DNA of 16,636 nt from Clostridia bacterium (GCA_900753285.1 CAADYN010000299.1:1-16636); one strand, 5' to 3'; positions 6,727 through 15,124 are shown, counted from the stretch's first letter. Numbers and translations: made by a program. Notes: generated by a model not told the origin, from the sequence alone.

Positions 6727-8160
6727 TCATAAAACAGTCTCATCGGCGGATTTTATTATCAGCTTTTCCGCGATTATCGGGTCAGCCGCGCCGTGACTTT
6801 TTTTCATTACCGCGCCGAGTATTGTTTTCAGTGCGTTCTTTTTTCCGTTTTTGTAGTCCGCCACAGCCTTGCCGTTTTCCGATATCGCCGCTGAAACCAG
6901 CTCCGTAAGCACCTTTTCGTCGGTTATTTTGAGCATGTTTTCATTTTCGGCAATTGCCAAAGGTGACTCCCCGCGCTCCTTCACGAGATGCACAAGCCGT
7001 TTTGCGTTGCCGCTGACTACCTTGCCCGAGCCGTACAGTCCCGCAATTTCGGCAAATGCCGCGCATGGAATATACTCCTCCACCCCATCCTCATTGTTCG
7101 GCAGAATCTCCGACACAAACAGATTTGCGGCTTCTTTTTTGTATTCCGTGAGTGAGGCGGCGCGCTTGAAGTATTCCGTATTCGCACGGCTTGAGGTGAC
7201 AAGATACGCGTCGTCCTGCTTCATGCCGTAGTCGCGCACAAGCTCGTCCATGGCTTCGTCGGGCAGCAGCGGCATATTTTTTCTTACATTATTTATATAG
7301 TCGTCCGTGAGGATTATCGGCGGGATGTTCGGCTCGGTGAAGTATCTGTAGTCGACGGCTTTTTCCTTGTCGCGCATCTTCTCGCATCTTCCCGTTTCCT
7401 CGTTGAATCGTCTGGTCTCGGGAACTATGTCCACGCCTTTTTCAAGAAGGGACACCTGCCTTGCAATCTCGTCGTCAATCGCTCTGCCTACGTAGTTTAT
7501 GGAGTTGACGTTCTTAATCTCGCACTTGATTCCGTATAGACGGCTTCCCTTCGGCATTACCGAAACGTTCACGTCGCAGCGCAGAGAGCCTTCGTTCATC
7601 TTGCAGTCCGACACGCCGATGTATGAGAGAATGCGCCTGAGAGACGTCAGGTACGCCTTAGCTTCGTCGGAGGTGCGTATGTCGGGCTCTCCCACTATCT
7701 CGATGAGCGGAACTCCCGCGCGGTTGTAGTCGATGAGCGTCTCGTTATCTCGGTGGAGCAGCTTTCCGGCGTCCTCCTCCATGTGTATGCGGTTCAGTCT
7801 GATGGTTTTGTTCTCTCCGTTCACGGTTATCGGAACAGCGCCGCCCTCACATATCGGCTTCTCGAACTGGGTTATCTGATATCCTTTCGGCAGGTCGGGA
7901 TAGAAGTAGTTCTTTCTGTCGAACCATGAGCGGCGGTTGATTTTGCATCCGAGAGCAAGACCCGCACGCACTGCAAGCTCCACCTGCTTTTTCCCGAGGA
8001 CGGGGAGAGCGCCGGGCATTCCGAGACACACCGGGCAGACGTTTGTGTTAGGTTCGGCTCCGAAGGTCGTTTTGCATGAGCAGAATATTTTCGTCTCGGT
8101 TTTCAGCTCCACGTGTACTTCAAGACCGATTACGGCTGTGTATTTTTGCTTATCTGACAT
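6727..8160 (-). CDS. gatB: Aspartyl/glutamyl-tRNA amidotransferase subunit B
   Basis: GatB binds misacylated tRNA, activates Glu-tRNA(Gln) or Asp-tRNA(Asn) with ATP and receives ammonia from GatA to complete indirect Gln/Asn-tRNA synthesis. The 477-residue product opens with VIGLEVHVELKTETKIF (about 10-26). Four cysteines, Cys27, Cys29, Cys42 and Cys45, match the family's zinc site. DRKNYFYPDLPKGYQ (about 81-95) and IDYNRAGVPLIEIVGEPD follow, and a helical YqeY-like tail forms the C-terminus. I start it at MSDKQKY (8160), 6 bases after GGAGG. This start overlaps the 3' end of gatA by 11 bases, so the Shine-Dalgarno lies inside gatA and translation is probably coupled. A terminator follows. 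The length and motifs show no sign of decay. Confidence 0.97.
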   Translation of the reverse strand: MSDKQKYTAVIGLEVHVELKTETKIFCSCKTTFGAEPNTNVCPVCLGMPGALPVLGKKQVELAVRAGLALGCKINRRSWFDRKNYFYPDLPKGYQITQFEKPICEGGAVPITVNGENKTIRLNRIHMEEDAGKLLHRDNETLIDYNRAGVPLIEIVGEPDIRTSDEAKAYLTSLRRILSYIGVSDCKMNEGSLRCDVNVSVMPKGSRLYGIKCEIKNVNSINYVGRAIDDEIARQVSLLEKGVDIVPETRRFNEETGRCEKMRDKEKAVDYRYFTEPNIPPIILTDDYINNVRKNMPLLPDEAMDELVRDYGMKQDDAYLVTSSRANTEYFKRAASLTEYKKEAANLFVSEILPNNEDGVEEYIPCAAFAEIAGLYGSGKVVSGNAKRLVHLVKERGESPLAIAENENMLKITDEKVLTELVSAAISENGKAVADYKNGKKNALKTILGAVMKKSHGAADPIIAEKLIIKSADETVL

Positions 8161-9598
8161 TTCCGACCTCCGAAGCAACGTAATTTTTCATCTCGGATTC
8201 AAGGGTATGCGCCACCGAGAACAGGAGCTTATCACAGTTCGCGGCAGCCATAAGAGATATACCGCACGGCAGAGTTCCGTTTCCGCCCGAGGGGAGCTGT
8301 ATTGCCGGAACGCCTGTGAGATTCGCAAAGACGGTGAACATATCGCTCGCGTACAGCATTGTGGGATTTGTGTCAAAGCTGCCGAGCCTGAACGCACATC
8401 CCGCGGCGGTAGGAAGCATCACGACGTCGTATTTTTCAAACAGTGCGGCGGCTTCACGGCAGATTCTGCTTCTGATTCCCTTGATTCCGGCGAAGAAGTT
8501 TCCTCCGTGCGATTCCGAGAGAGCGTAACAGCCCGACATTATCCTGCGCTTGACCTCGTCACCGAAGCCTTCCGAGCGTGAGCGGCGCATTATCTCACGG
8601 TAGTCGTCTCCGCCTGCGTTGTAACCGTACTTTATTCCGTCATACCGAGACAGATTCGACGAGCATTCCGCCTGTGATATTACCATGTACGCGCCGAGAG
8701 TTTCATCCCCCGACGGCATTTCTGTTCTCTCCACACTTGCACCAAGCTCTTCCGCAATTCTCGCGGCACGGAGTGTGGATTTTGTCACAGCCTCGTCGCA
8801 GTATTTCTCAAAGCCGTCCATAAGCCCTATTCTGAGCCCGCGGATTCCGTATTCCTTCTTTATGGCAGAAGTGAATTCTCCCGCGTAGCTTTCTTTTTCG
8901 GTGGATGTCATGTCGCGCCTGTCGTGTCCTGCCATATTTTCAAGCACGAGCGCACTGTCGAATACATCCTTTGTGATGGGGCAAACTGTATCAAGAGAGG
9001 ACGCAAGCTCAGCCACACCGTAACGCAAGACAAGACCGTACGTCGGCTTTATCGAGACAACTCCGCAGAACGCAGACGGCTGACGAGTGCTTCCTCCCGT
9101 ATCCGTACCGATGGACCAAGGAGCGGAGCCTGCCTTAACCGAAGCTGCCGAACCGCCGGAGGAGCCGCCCGCAGAGTAATCGTATGATATCGGATTATGC
9201 GTCGCGCCGAACAGGGACTTTTCGCAGCTCGAGCCCATAGCAAATTCATCGAGATTTGTCTTGCCGAGGACTATCCCGCCCATTCTCTCGACGACCTCCG
9301 CCGTATATGCCGGCACGAAGCTTTCAAGCATACGGGAAGCGCACGTCATTCTTACGCCTTCATACGCAACATTGTCCTTCACTGCAAACGGTATCTTCTT
9401 TATCGCGGGAATATCGGACATGTCGGCTTTGTCTGCGGCTTCGAGAGCTTTTTCACGGCACAGGGTAATATATGAATTGACGCTCGGTTCTGTTTCGTCA
9501 GCGCGTGCAAGGTATGCTTCCGTTATCTCACGAGAGGACAGCTCTCTCTTTTCGACAGCTTCAGTAAGCGCGGCGACTGTCATTTCTGTAATATTCAT
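8150..9598 (-). CDS. gatA: Aspartyl/glutamyl-tRNA amidotransferase subunit A
   Basis: GatA is the amidase-signature subunit that hydrolyses glutamine (or asparagine) and channels ammonia to GatB. The 482-residue product carries the complete Ser-cisSer-Lys triad by alignment to family spacing: Lys74 in PFAVKDNV, Ser146 in SAGGSSGGSAA and the nucleophile Ser170 in GTDTGGSTRQPSAFCG. Other family blocks are GKTNLDEFAMGSS (about 112-124) and a C-terminal FTVFANLTGVPAIQLPSG. The ATG at 9598 has GGAAGG upstream, at a slightly long spacing of about 11 bases. It follows gatC by 25 bases and overlaps gatB by 11 bases, giving the order C-A-B. Confidence 0.97.
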   Translation of the reverse strand: MNITEMTVAALTEAVEKRELSSREITEAYLARADETEPSVNSYITLCREKALEAADKADMSDIPAIKKIPFAVKDNVAYEGVRMTCASRMLESFVPAYTAEVVERMGGIVLGKTNLDEFAMGSSCEKSLFGATHNPISYDYSAGGSSGGSAASVKAGSAPWSIGTDTGGSTRQPSAFCGVVSIKPTYGLVLRYGVAELASSLDTVCPITKDVFDSALVLENMAGHDRRDMTSTEKESYAGEFTSAIKKEYGIRGLRIGLMDGFEKYCDEAVTKSTLRAARIAEELGASVERTEMPSGDETLGAYMVISQAECSSNLSRYDGIKYGYNAGGDDYREIMRRSRSEGFGDEVKRRIMSGCYALSESHGGNFFAGIKGIRSRICREAAALFEKYDVVMLPTAAGCAFRLGSFDTNPTMLYASDMFTVFANLTGVPAIQLPSGGNGTLPCGISLMAAANCDKLLFSVAHTLESEMKNYVASEVGNVR

Positions 9599-9623
9599 TT
9601 GTTCTTCATCCTTCCAAAAATAA

Positions 9624-9908
9624 TCAGACTACACGCGGGACTGTGTTGTACGGCGCATTATATCCGTTGGTGTGCTCCGCTAAGGTTCTGTCTCCGTCGC
9701 GGCTTTTGTCCTCTCGCAGCTCTTCCGCGGGCAGTGAGTCAAGCATCTCCGGTCCTCCGCTTTCCTTCTTCTCGGTGGGAGCTATGGCGGTGATTGTCTT
9801 TCTTATTTTCAGTATATCCTCACGCATTTTTTCTCCGTCCTCGGCGCGGAACATCATAGTCTCGGCAAGGCTTTCAAAAACGTCAATCTCGTTATTCTTC
9901 TCTGTCAT
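9624..9908 (-). CDS. gatC: Aspartyl/glutamyl-tRNA amidotransferase subunit C (divergent)
   Basis: GatC is the small belt-like subunit that stabilises the GatA-GatB complex. This 94-residue protein is of normal length but diverges strongly at its N-terminus, where the usual hydrophobic ARL-type helix is replaced by VFESLAETMMFRAEDGEKM. The C-terminal half fits the family: a short linker, ELREDK where LREDE is typical, then NAPYNTVPRVV, matching the common NAP...VPRV ending. The ATG at 9908 has GGAG 6 bases upstream. Position directly ahead of gatA strengthens the call. It lies 51 bases after nfo; I see no convincing promoter in that gap, so it may be co-transcribed with nfo. Confidence 0.85.
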   Translation of the reverse strand: MTEKNNEIDVFESLAETMMFRAEDGEKMREDILKIRKTITAIAPTEKKESGGPEMLDSLPAEELREDKSRDGDRTLAEHTNGYNAPYNTVPRVV

Positions 9909-9959
9909 TGCAGTCTCCGTTCGGTTTTATGTAATATTAAGTTCTGTTTTGCAGTATAA

Positions 9960-10799
9960 TTATACTCGGCGCAGCTCTTTCAGCAGGCTTATCTCCCGTG
10001 CGTATCCGTCAAGGTCGTTCGGCGTTTCAAGATAGAACGGGAGCGCGGCGAGCTTCGGGTGGTTTATTATTTTCGATATATTATCAATGCCAATTGTTCC
10101 CTCTCCGATTTTCGCGTGCCTGTCCTTATGTGAGCCGCGCTCATTCATGGAGTCGTTGAGGTGTATCGCGCACAGTCTGTCAAGTCCTACGGTTCTGTCA
10201 AATTCCTCAAGCAGCTTGTCAAGGTCGCTAAGGTTATAGCCCGCGTCGTTCACATGGCAGGTGTCAAGGCAAACTCCGAGGTTGTCTGACAGCGGCGCGG
10301 GAACTTTATCTATAATCATGGCAAGCTCCTCAAACGAGCGTCCCATCTCCGTTCCCTTGCCTGCCATTGTCTCAAGCAGCACCTTTGTTTTCATTCCGTT
10401 CCACAAAACCTCGCAGAGCATAGCGGAAATGTAGTCCACACCGACTGGGACTCCCTGCTTGACGTGGCATCCGGGGTGGAAATTGTACATCGAGCCGGGA
10501 AGGCTTTCGAGGAATTCAAGCTCCCCTCTCATGGAGTCACGCGAATATTGTCTCACGCCTTCGTCCGCCGAGCATGGATTGTACGTGTACGGTGCGTGTG
10601 CGAGGGGCATGAAAATTCCGTTTTCTTCAATCAGCTTTCTCAGTGCGGCAACGTCTTCGGTGTCGGCAGGCTTATTTACCTTACCGCCCTTCGGATTCTT
10701 CGTGAAAAACTGAAACGTGTTTCCGCCCACCGATAGTATTCTCTTGCCCATCGAGAGATATCCTCCCTCCGTGGAAAGATGACAGCCTATTTTAAACAT
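9960..10799 (-). CDS. nfo: Deoxyribonuclease IV (endonuclease IV, AP endonuclease)
   Basis: Nfo cleaves DNA 5' of abasic sites in base-excision repair through a trinuclear zinc centre in a TIM barrel. The 279-residue length is typical. All nine expected metal ligands can be placed: His68 (LAHAPY), His108 (NFHPG), Glu143 (LLETMAGKGTEMG), Asp179 and His182 (GVCLDTCHVNDAGYN), His213 (IHLNDS), Asp226 and His228 (HKDRHAKIGEGTIG), and Glu258 (FYLETP). The motif after His182 reads VNDAGYN instead of the usual AFAAGYD, a modest divergence outside the ligands. The ATG at 10799 is preceded by AAAGGAAA. It is divergent from the yihY-like gene across about 120 bases and probably shares a transcript with gatCAB downstream. 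Confidence 0.96.
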   Translation of the reverse strand: MFKIGCHLSTEGGYLSMGKRILSVGGNTFQFFTKNPKGGKVNKPADTEDVAALRKLIEENGIFMPLAHAPYTYNPCSADEGVRQYSRDSMRGELEFLESLPGSMYNFHPGCHVKQGVPVGVDYISAMLCEVLWNGMKTKVLLETMAGKGTEMGRSFEELAMIIDKVPAPLSDNLGVCLDTCHVNDAGYNLSDLDKLLEEFDRTVGLDRLCAIHLNDSMNERGSHKDRHAKIGEGTIGIDNISKIINHPKLAALPFYLETPNDLDGYAREISLLKELRRV

Positions 10800-10844
10800 A
10801 TTTGTTTTCCTTTCATAGCAATTCGGGCAGTCCCGTTTTCGTTA

Positions 10845-10873
10845 TTGATTTTTCCTCCGCCCTGTGATAAAAT
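10845..10873 (+). promoter_or_regulatory. Predicted extended -10 promoter of the yihY-like gene
   Basis: On the plus strand TTGATT (10845-10850) lies 17 bases before TAAAAT (10868-10873), with TG one base ahead of the -10 hexamer. It is placed about 50 bases before the TTG start codon. The divergent nfo start at 10799 lies outside it. Confidence 0.72.
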
Positions 10874-10922
10874 TACACATGATAGTGTCACGGATGAATA
10901 TCCGTATCGGAAGGAGAGGCAA

Positions 10923-11801
10923 TTGAGGTCTAAGATTTACATCGTCCGTTCAGTCGTCAATCGGATAAAAGACGTACTTGACATAATATACCGCGACAGA
11001 GTTTCGGTTTACGCGGCGCAGGCTTCGTTCTTTGTGATAACGTCGTCCGTGCCGTTCATCTCGCTTCTTATCGCGATTTTCGGCTTGTTCCTGCCCGAGG
11101 CGAATGATTTGTCGCACCTGAGCATACCGATCATCGAAGACGTTTCAAACGGCATAAGCGTCATTTTCTCAAGCATAATGCAGGACCTAAAGGATGCTCC
11201 GAGCGTGTCTCTCCTGTCGATATCGGCTGTCACAACTCTCTGGACGGCGTCACGCGGAATAGCGGCGATACGTCAGGGGATTGAGACGGTATACGGCACG
11301 GACAAAACCTCCGGCTATGTTCGGCACAGGATGACGTCGATTCTCACGACACTGCTCTTTATCGTCTCGCTCACCGTGATAACCGTGCTCCTTCTTTTCG
11401 GCGACAAGCTCATTAACCTTATCAGCGGATACATCAGCGTACATCTGACGGACTTATTCGAGCTCCTTCGTATGCCTGCGCTCGCACTCGTTATGGCAGT
11501 GTTCTTTACCGCAATGTACTGCTCTATCGCGGCGAAAAGCTCCTATGTCTCGCACAAGGTATGGCGGCATATTCCGGGCGGGCTGTTTTCCTCCGTCGGC
11601 TGGCTTGTATTCTCGTATCTCTACTCGCTGTACATCAACAACTTCCCCGGCGCGTCAAAGGTCTACGGAAGCTTGTCGGCGGTATGCCTTATCATGCTCT
11701 GGCTTTACTTCTGTATGATGATACTTCTGCTCGGCGCGGAGCTGAACAAACTCTGCTTTGCCGGAAAAGGCGCTGTATCAGTTAGGAATCAGCAATCATA
11801 A
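10923..11801 (+). CDS. YihY/BrkB-family integral membrane protein
   Basis: This is a polytopic membrane protein of the YihY/virulence-factor BrkB family, once labelled RNase BN but with no proven molecular function. From the TTG start the product is 292 residues with about six hydrophobic segments (roughly 33-58, 95-112, 140-160, 185-205, 222-238 and 250-272). Family blocks include YAAQASFF near residue 30, TTLWTASRG (about 104-112), a Y-x-x-x-A-K-x-x basic turn in the middle and KVYGSLSAVCLIMLWLY (about 246-262). I chose TTG at 10923 because AAGGAGAGG lies just upstream and the promoter at 10845-10873 would sit inside any longer reading frame. An ATG at 10779 would also overlap nfo and add non-family sequence. 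It is the only plus-strand gene here and ends at a convergent terminator. Confidence 0.88.
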   Translation: MRSKIYIVRSVVNRIKDVLDIIYRDRVSVYAAQASFFVITSSVPFISLLIAIFGLFLPEANDLSHLSIPIIEDVSNGISVIFSSIMQDLKDAPSVSLLSISAVTTLWTASRGIAAIRQGIETVYGTDKTSGYVRHRMTSILTTLLFIVSLTVITVLLLFGDKLINLISGYISVHLTDLFELLRMPALALVMAVFFTAMYCSIAAKSSYVSHKVWRHIPGGLFSSVGWLVFSYLYSLYINNFPGASKVYGSLSAVCLIMLWLYFCMMILLLGAELNKLCFAGKGAVSVRNQQS

Positions 11802-11821
11802 AATTTCATATAAGCGCAACT

Positions 11822-11862
11822 AAAGAAAAGAATGTGTTTTTATGCTCATCCTTCTCTTTTTT
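11822..11862. terminator. Convergent, probably bidirectional terminator between yihY-like gene and mltG
   Basis: The arms 11822-11834 and 11847-11859 flank a 12-base loop. As minus-strand RNA they pair over 13 positions using two G-U pairs; as plus-strand RNA there are two A-C mismatches. On the plus strand the stem runs into six T residues (11857-11862). The stem is AT-rich, so efficiency may be moderate, but it lies exactly between two convergent stop codons. Confidence 0.65.
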
Positions 11863-11870
11863 GCGTATCT

Positions 11871-13520
11871 TTAATTTTGCGGAACGTCTCCCGTGGTCTG
11901 CTGTTCAGCCGTTTCGTTTCTGAATTCTTCGATATACGCATCGTGCTGAGCCTTTGTTTCGGAGAAGTATGTCTTGCCCTTATTCGCGACAAAGTAATAA
12001 TAGTTCGTCGTCTGGGGTGAGAGAGCCGCAAGCATAGCACTGGCTGACGGATTTGCTATAGGTCCCGGAGGAAGTCCCTCGTACATATATGTGTTATACG
12101 GGGTGTCGTATTTCAAATCGTCCGCGGTCAGCGTTATCTTCTCTCCCGATTCGTGGCGCAGTACATAAAGCACCGTCGCGTCGCTCTCGAGTCTCGGGAA
12201 GTTCCATTTATTGTTAAGTCTGTTGTGGAATACCGAGGAAACAAGGAAGAACTCAGACGGAGACGCGGCTTCTTTCTCTATCATTGAGGCGAGGGTTATC
12301 ATCTCGTCGACGGAATAGCCAAACTCCGCGCACTGATTGCGATATTCCTTCGTGAAGATCTGCGAGAACCTCTTCAGCATCTTTCCGATAACGGTGACTT
12401 CGCTTGTTGACGTGTAGAACTGGTAGGTATCGGGGAAAAGATATCCGTCAAGGCGGTATATTCTGTTCTCCATACGACCGTTCTGTTCAAGCTCGTCTAT
12501 GAACCAGTAGTCAAAGTCGTAGTTCTGGATAACGTCAACGAAGCCTTCCCTTGTGCCTATGCCGTACTGATTTACGAAAAGGTCGATAATCTCGTCGGTG
12601 GTATAGCCCTCGGGAATTGTTACGTCAACTGTAGAGAACACGATTTTCTCCTTGAATTCGCCGAGGAGAGTGTCGTAGTTCATCATGCCGTTTACCGAAT
12701 AAGTGCCGGGGAGGAATTCTCCGTCGTCCTTCTTGTAAACGGCGTATAGCTTGAATATATCGGGGTATTTTATGATATCGTTTTCGTAGAGAATCTGCGA
12801 AACCTGGTCGAGAGTAGCGTATTCGGGGATAGTTATCTCCACCACCTCGTCGGACTTAACGAAAGCAAAGACGTCGTTTCCGACAAGTATAATGCCGAGC
12901 GCAAGGAACACCGATATGATTATTACAAATATAATGTAAACGATGGCTTTTACTATGCTGAGGACTGTATTTCCGCCTTCGTCGCTCTTTACACGGGTTT
13001 TTTCGGGTTCTTTTTTCGCCGTTCCCGTGTTCATTGTCGTGTTCATCGTTTTGGAGAGCGTAACAGGTGCGGTTTTCTCGGCTGATACCGGCTTTGCAGG
13101 CTTTCTCTCCGGCTGAGGCTTCGGTATATTGCGTACAACCGGCTGGAGCTGTCTGTTTTCTGCATTATTCTGTGTATTGCGGCTCTGTGATATGTTCTGC
13201 GCGGTGCTTCTCGTCTCGCGGCGTACCGGGTTTGCTTCCGTGCGTGACGGAACTGTCTGACGGTTTATCTGCTCGGCGCGCGCTCTTCTCTCCGCATCCG
13301 CTCTCGGTCTTTCTGCACCTGTCGAATTATGAACTCTTGCGGAATTGGCGGCTGCGGACGGAGCTCTTTGTACAGTCTTGTGCGCTCTGTTTTTTGCCGA
13401 GAGAGAGGACTCGTTTCCCGCGTTTATTTCATTTTTCATTCCCTCGGCTGAGTGATTGTGAACGCTGAACGTCCTTGTCTCGCCGAGGTTTCCGTTATTT
13501 TTTTGATCCGTAGTTATCAC
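11871..13520 (-). CDS. mltG: Endolytic murein transglycosylase MltG (YceG-like) with long disordered N-terminus
   Basis: MltG is a membrane-anchored lytic transglycosylase that cuts nascent glycan strands near the membrane. Read from GTG at 13520 the product is 549 residues: a 186-residue cytoplasmic region rich in Asn, Gln, Arg, Thr and Ala, one membrane segment (about 187-213), then the extracytoplasmic YceG domain with IPEGYTTDEI (about 302), LDGYLFPDTYQF (about 357), the catalytic block LASMIEKEA (about 410-418), VFHNRL (about 430) and the C-terminal YNTYMYEGLPPGPIANPS (about 475-492). Typical MltG proteins are 330-400 residues, so the N-terminal tail is unusual. The start is uncertain: no ATG lies nearby and a strong GAGGTGAT sequence overlaps the GTG itself. 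It is last in a run after the CPBP protease gene and converges on the yihY-like gene. Confidence 0.92.
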   Translation of the reverse strand: MITTDQKNNGNLGETRTFSVHNHSAEGMKNEINAGNESSLSAKNRAHKTVQRAPSAAANSARVHNSTGAERPRADAERRARAEQINRQTVPSRTEANPVRRETRSTAQNISQSRNTQNNAENRQLQPVVRNIPKPQPERKPAKPVSAEKTAPVTLSKTMNTTMNTGTAKKEPEKTRVKSDEGGNTVLSIVKAIVYIIFVIIISVFLALGIILVGNDVFAFVKSDEVVEITIPEYATLDQVSQILYENDIIKYPDIFKLYAVYKKDDGEFLPGTYSVNGMMNYDTLLGEFKEKIVFSTVDVTIPEGYTTDEIIDLFVNQYGIGTREGFVDVIQNYDFDYWFIDELEQNGRMENRIYRLDGYLFPDTYQFYTSTSEVTVIGKMLKRFSQIFTKEYRNQCAEFGYSVDEMITLASMIEKEAASPSEFFLVSSVFHNRLNNKWNFPRLESDATVLYVLRHESGEKITLTADDLKYDTPYNTYMYEGLPPGPIANPSASAMLAALSPQTTNYYYFVANKGKTYFSETKAQHDAYIEEFRNETAEQQTTGDVPQN

Positions 13521-13559
13521 CTCACTTTGTGTGACACCGACTGCTGAATTTTCATCAAT

Positions 13560-14513
13560 TTACCGGGTTATCGACGCCACTACAAAGATTATGACGACGA
13601 TTAAAAATGTCGGGGTAAAGAATGCTTCCGCTATAGGTCTGAAAGCTCCGTTTTTCTTTTTCGGGGCATAGTCTGACGGCACGTTTGCTTCTGCGTAGCC
13701 TTTGTATATCGACTGAGCCTCGTAGCACATGAGCATTGCCGAAACGACAGCCGCCGCGCCTATGATTATGATGAACAAAACAAAGCTGACGTTCTGCTTG
13801 TCCGCTATGTGCAAAACGAACTTTTCCGACAGAAGCACAAAGGTATTGTTCAGCGTATGTGCGATTGCCGAGGCGAATACCGACCGTGTCGTATACATAC
13901 ACATCGCCAGAACTATTCCCGAAAAAAGATACACGGGGAATCTTTCAAGCGAAAAATGCGACATGGCAAAGGTAAGAGCACTCATCGTAACAGCAACGCC
14001 TATGCCGTACTTCTCGTATTCCGCCGCGACTATTCCGCGAAAAAGATACTCCTCGGTGACGGCAGGAAGCACAGCAAACGCCACGATAAGGTACAGCACA
14101 TCGAAAAATCTGCCGTTCATGGCAAATGCGGCGTAGGTCTGCGTTGAGTTCTCCGAAAAACCCTCGGGAAACGCGGTGTACATGGCGATACTGATAAGAG
14201 TTACTCCGCACAGAAGGAATATCGACGCGTGTACGACATAGAGCATAGACGACGGAGCAAACGGACGCACCCTTGTCCTCTCGCCGAATTCACGCCCGCG
14301 CAGTCTCGTATAGAACAGGGACGGCAGAGCGTAGGTCAGCACCTGAATCACCACGACGGCAAGATACGGGTTATCATTCAGTCCGAGAGTTTCCTCCGAC
14401 AAAAAGCGGGAGCACAGGATTAGCGCGTACACGACCATAAGAAGCATGGGGGTGAACACGGCGGATTTAAACTCGCTCCGAGGCTTTTTTTCGTTCATCG
14501 TGTCGGAGTTCAA
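13560..14513 (-). CDS. CPBP-family intramembrane glutamic protease
   Basis: A multi-pass membrane protein of the CPBP (CAAX protease/bacteriocin-processing, Abi) family. The 317-residue product has about eight hydrophobic segments and the three conserved active-site motifs: EEYLFR (Glu154-Glu155, Arg159), FAMSH (Phe182-His186) and HTLNN (His219-Asn223). The start codon is TTG at 14513, two bases after the cyclo-ligase stop codon. AAAGG lies 7 bases upstream inside that gene; the next ATG (14498) has no ribosome binding site. A basic linker of about 25 residues precedes a final C-terminal membrane segment. The substrate cannot be read from the sequence. Some family members mature peptides or act in bacteriocin self-immunity, but no peptide gene is visible nearby. 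Neighbours are folate cyclo-ligase and mltG. Confidence 0.88.
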   Translation of the reverse strand: MNSDTMNEKKPRSEFKSAVFTPMLLMVVYALILCSRFLSEETLGLNDNPYLAVVVIQVLTYALPSLFYTRLRGREFGERTRVRPFAPSSMLYVVHASIFLLCGVTLISIAMYTAFPEGFSENSTQTYAAFAMNGRFFDVLYLIVAFAVLPAVTEEYLFRGIVAAEYEKYGIGVAVTMSALTFAMSHFSLERFPVYLFSGIVLAMCMYTTRSVFASAIAHTLNNTFVLLSEKFVLHIADKQNVSFVLFIIIIGAAAVVSAMLMCYEAQSIYKGYAEANVPSDYAPKKKNGAFRPIAEAFFTPTFLIVVIIFVVASITR

Positions 14514-14515
14514 TT

Positions 14516-15124
14516 TTATACCTTTCCGGGGCGTGTCTTTTTGCCATCCTTCGTGACACGGACTCCCTTTTCGGTAAGCAGAATATCGACCGAAACGTCA
14601 AATCTGCCGCGCGGAACTTCGGGAAGGATATAGTCGGAATAAACGACGCCTATCGTACATCCGGAGAATTCTGACAGATATCTGTCGTAGAATCCCTTTC
14701 CGTAGCCGAGACGGTAGCCTGCTTTATCGTATACAAGACCGGGAACAAAGCATACGGCTCCCGCAGTCTCGTTCTTTGCGTCGTATATCGGTGCGTCCTC
14801 TGCCGGTTCAGCTATGCCGTATGAATCGGGTACAAGCTCGTCAAGGGATGAGACGATATGGTATTTCATTGTGTGGGTCTTCTTGTCACAGCGAGGGAAG
14901 CATATCTTCTTTCCCTTTTTGAGCGCATTCTCTGCTATGAGGGACACGTCTATCTCGTCCGGCTGAGCGGCGTACAGGAGTACATATTCCGCGTATCTGA
15001 AGCTGACGAGGTTTTCGACTGCCTGACAGATAGCATTGTCGCGCGCGAATTTTTCTTCGGGAGACATAGCACGTCTGAGCGCCTTATATTCTTCCCTTAT
15101 ATCATCTTTTTGTTTTTTTATCAT
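14516..15124 (-). CDS. 5-formyltetrahydrofolate cyclo-ligase
   Basis: This enzyme converts 5-formyltetrahydrofolate to 5,10-methenyltetrahydrofolate using ATP, returning a storage folate to one-carbon metabolism. The 202-residue product has the typical length, an N-terminal helical basic segment (KKQKDDIREEYKALRR), YAAQPDEID (about 51-59) in place of the usual Y-x-x-x-x-x-E-v-d block, and the signature FVPGLVYDKAGYRLGYGKGF with YDRYL (about 126-150). I start it at ATG 15124, where ATGA overlaps the stop codon of the DJ-1 gene by four bases. The 20-residue upstream extension only reads through that gene in another frame. No separate Shine-Dalgarno is visible, so translation is probably coupled to the DJ-1 gene. 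Confidence 0.93.
   Translation of the reverse strand: MIKKQKDDIREEYKALRRAMSPEEKFARDNAICQAVENLVSFRYAEYVLLYAAQPDEIDVSLIAENALKKGKKICFPRCDKKTHTMKYHIVSSLDELVPDSYGIAEPAEDAPIYDAKNETAGAVCFVPGLVYDKAGYRLGYGKGFYDRYLSEFSGCTIGVVYSDYILPEVPRGRFDVSVDILLTEKGVRVTKDGKKTRPGKV

Noticed and set aside
7937..8581. Long plus-strand open frame of 214 codons over the gatA/gatB junction
   Set aside because: It is antisense to two well-conserved genes, crosses both without any family motif, and reads as Arg/Ser/His-rich shadow sequence.
9909..9959. Promoter for gatCAB in the nfo-gatC gap
   Set aside because: A TATAAT overlaps the nfo stop codon, but no -35 lies at a workable distance; co-transcription with nfo is simpler.
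10779..10922. ATG-initiated N-terminal extension of the YihY-like protein (48 extra residues)
   Set aside because: It overlaps the nfo start, would contain the predicted promoter, and adds sequence unlike the family. The TTG at 10923 has a strong AAGGAGAGG.
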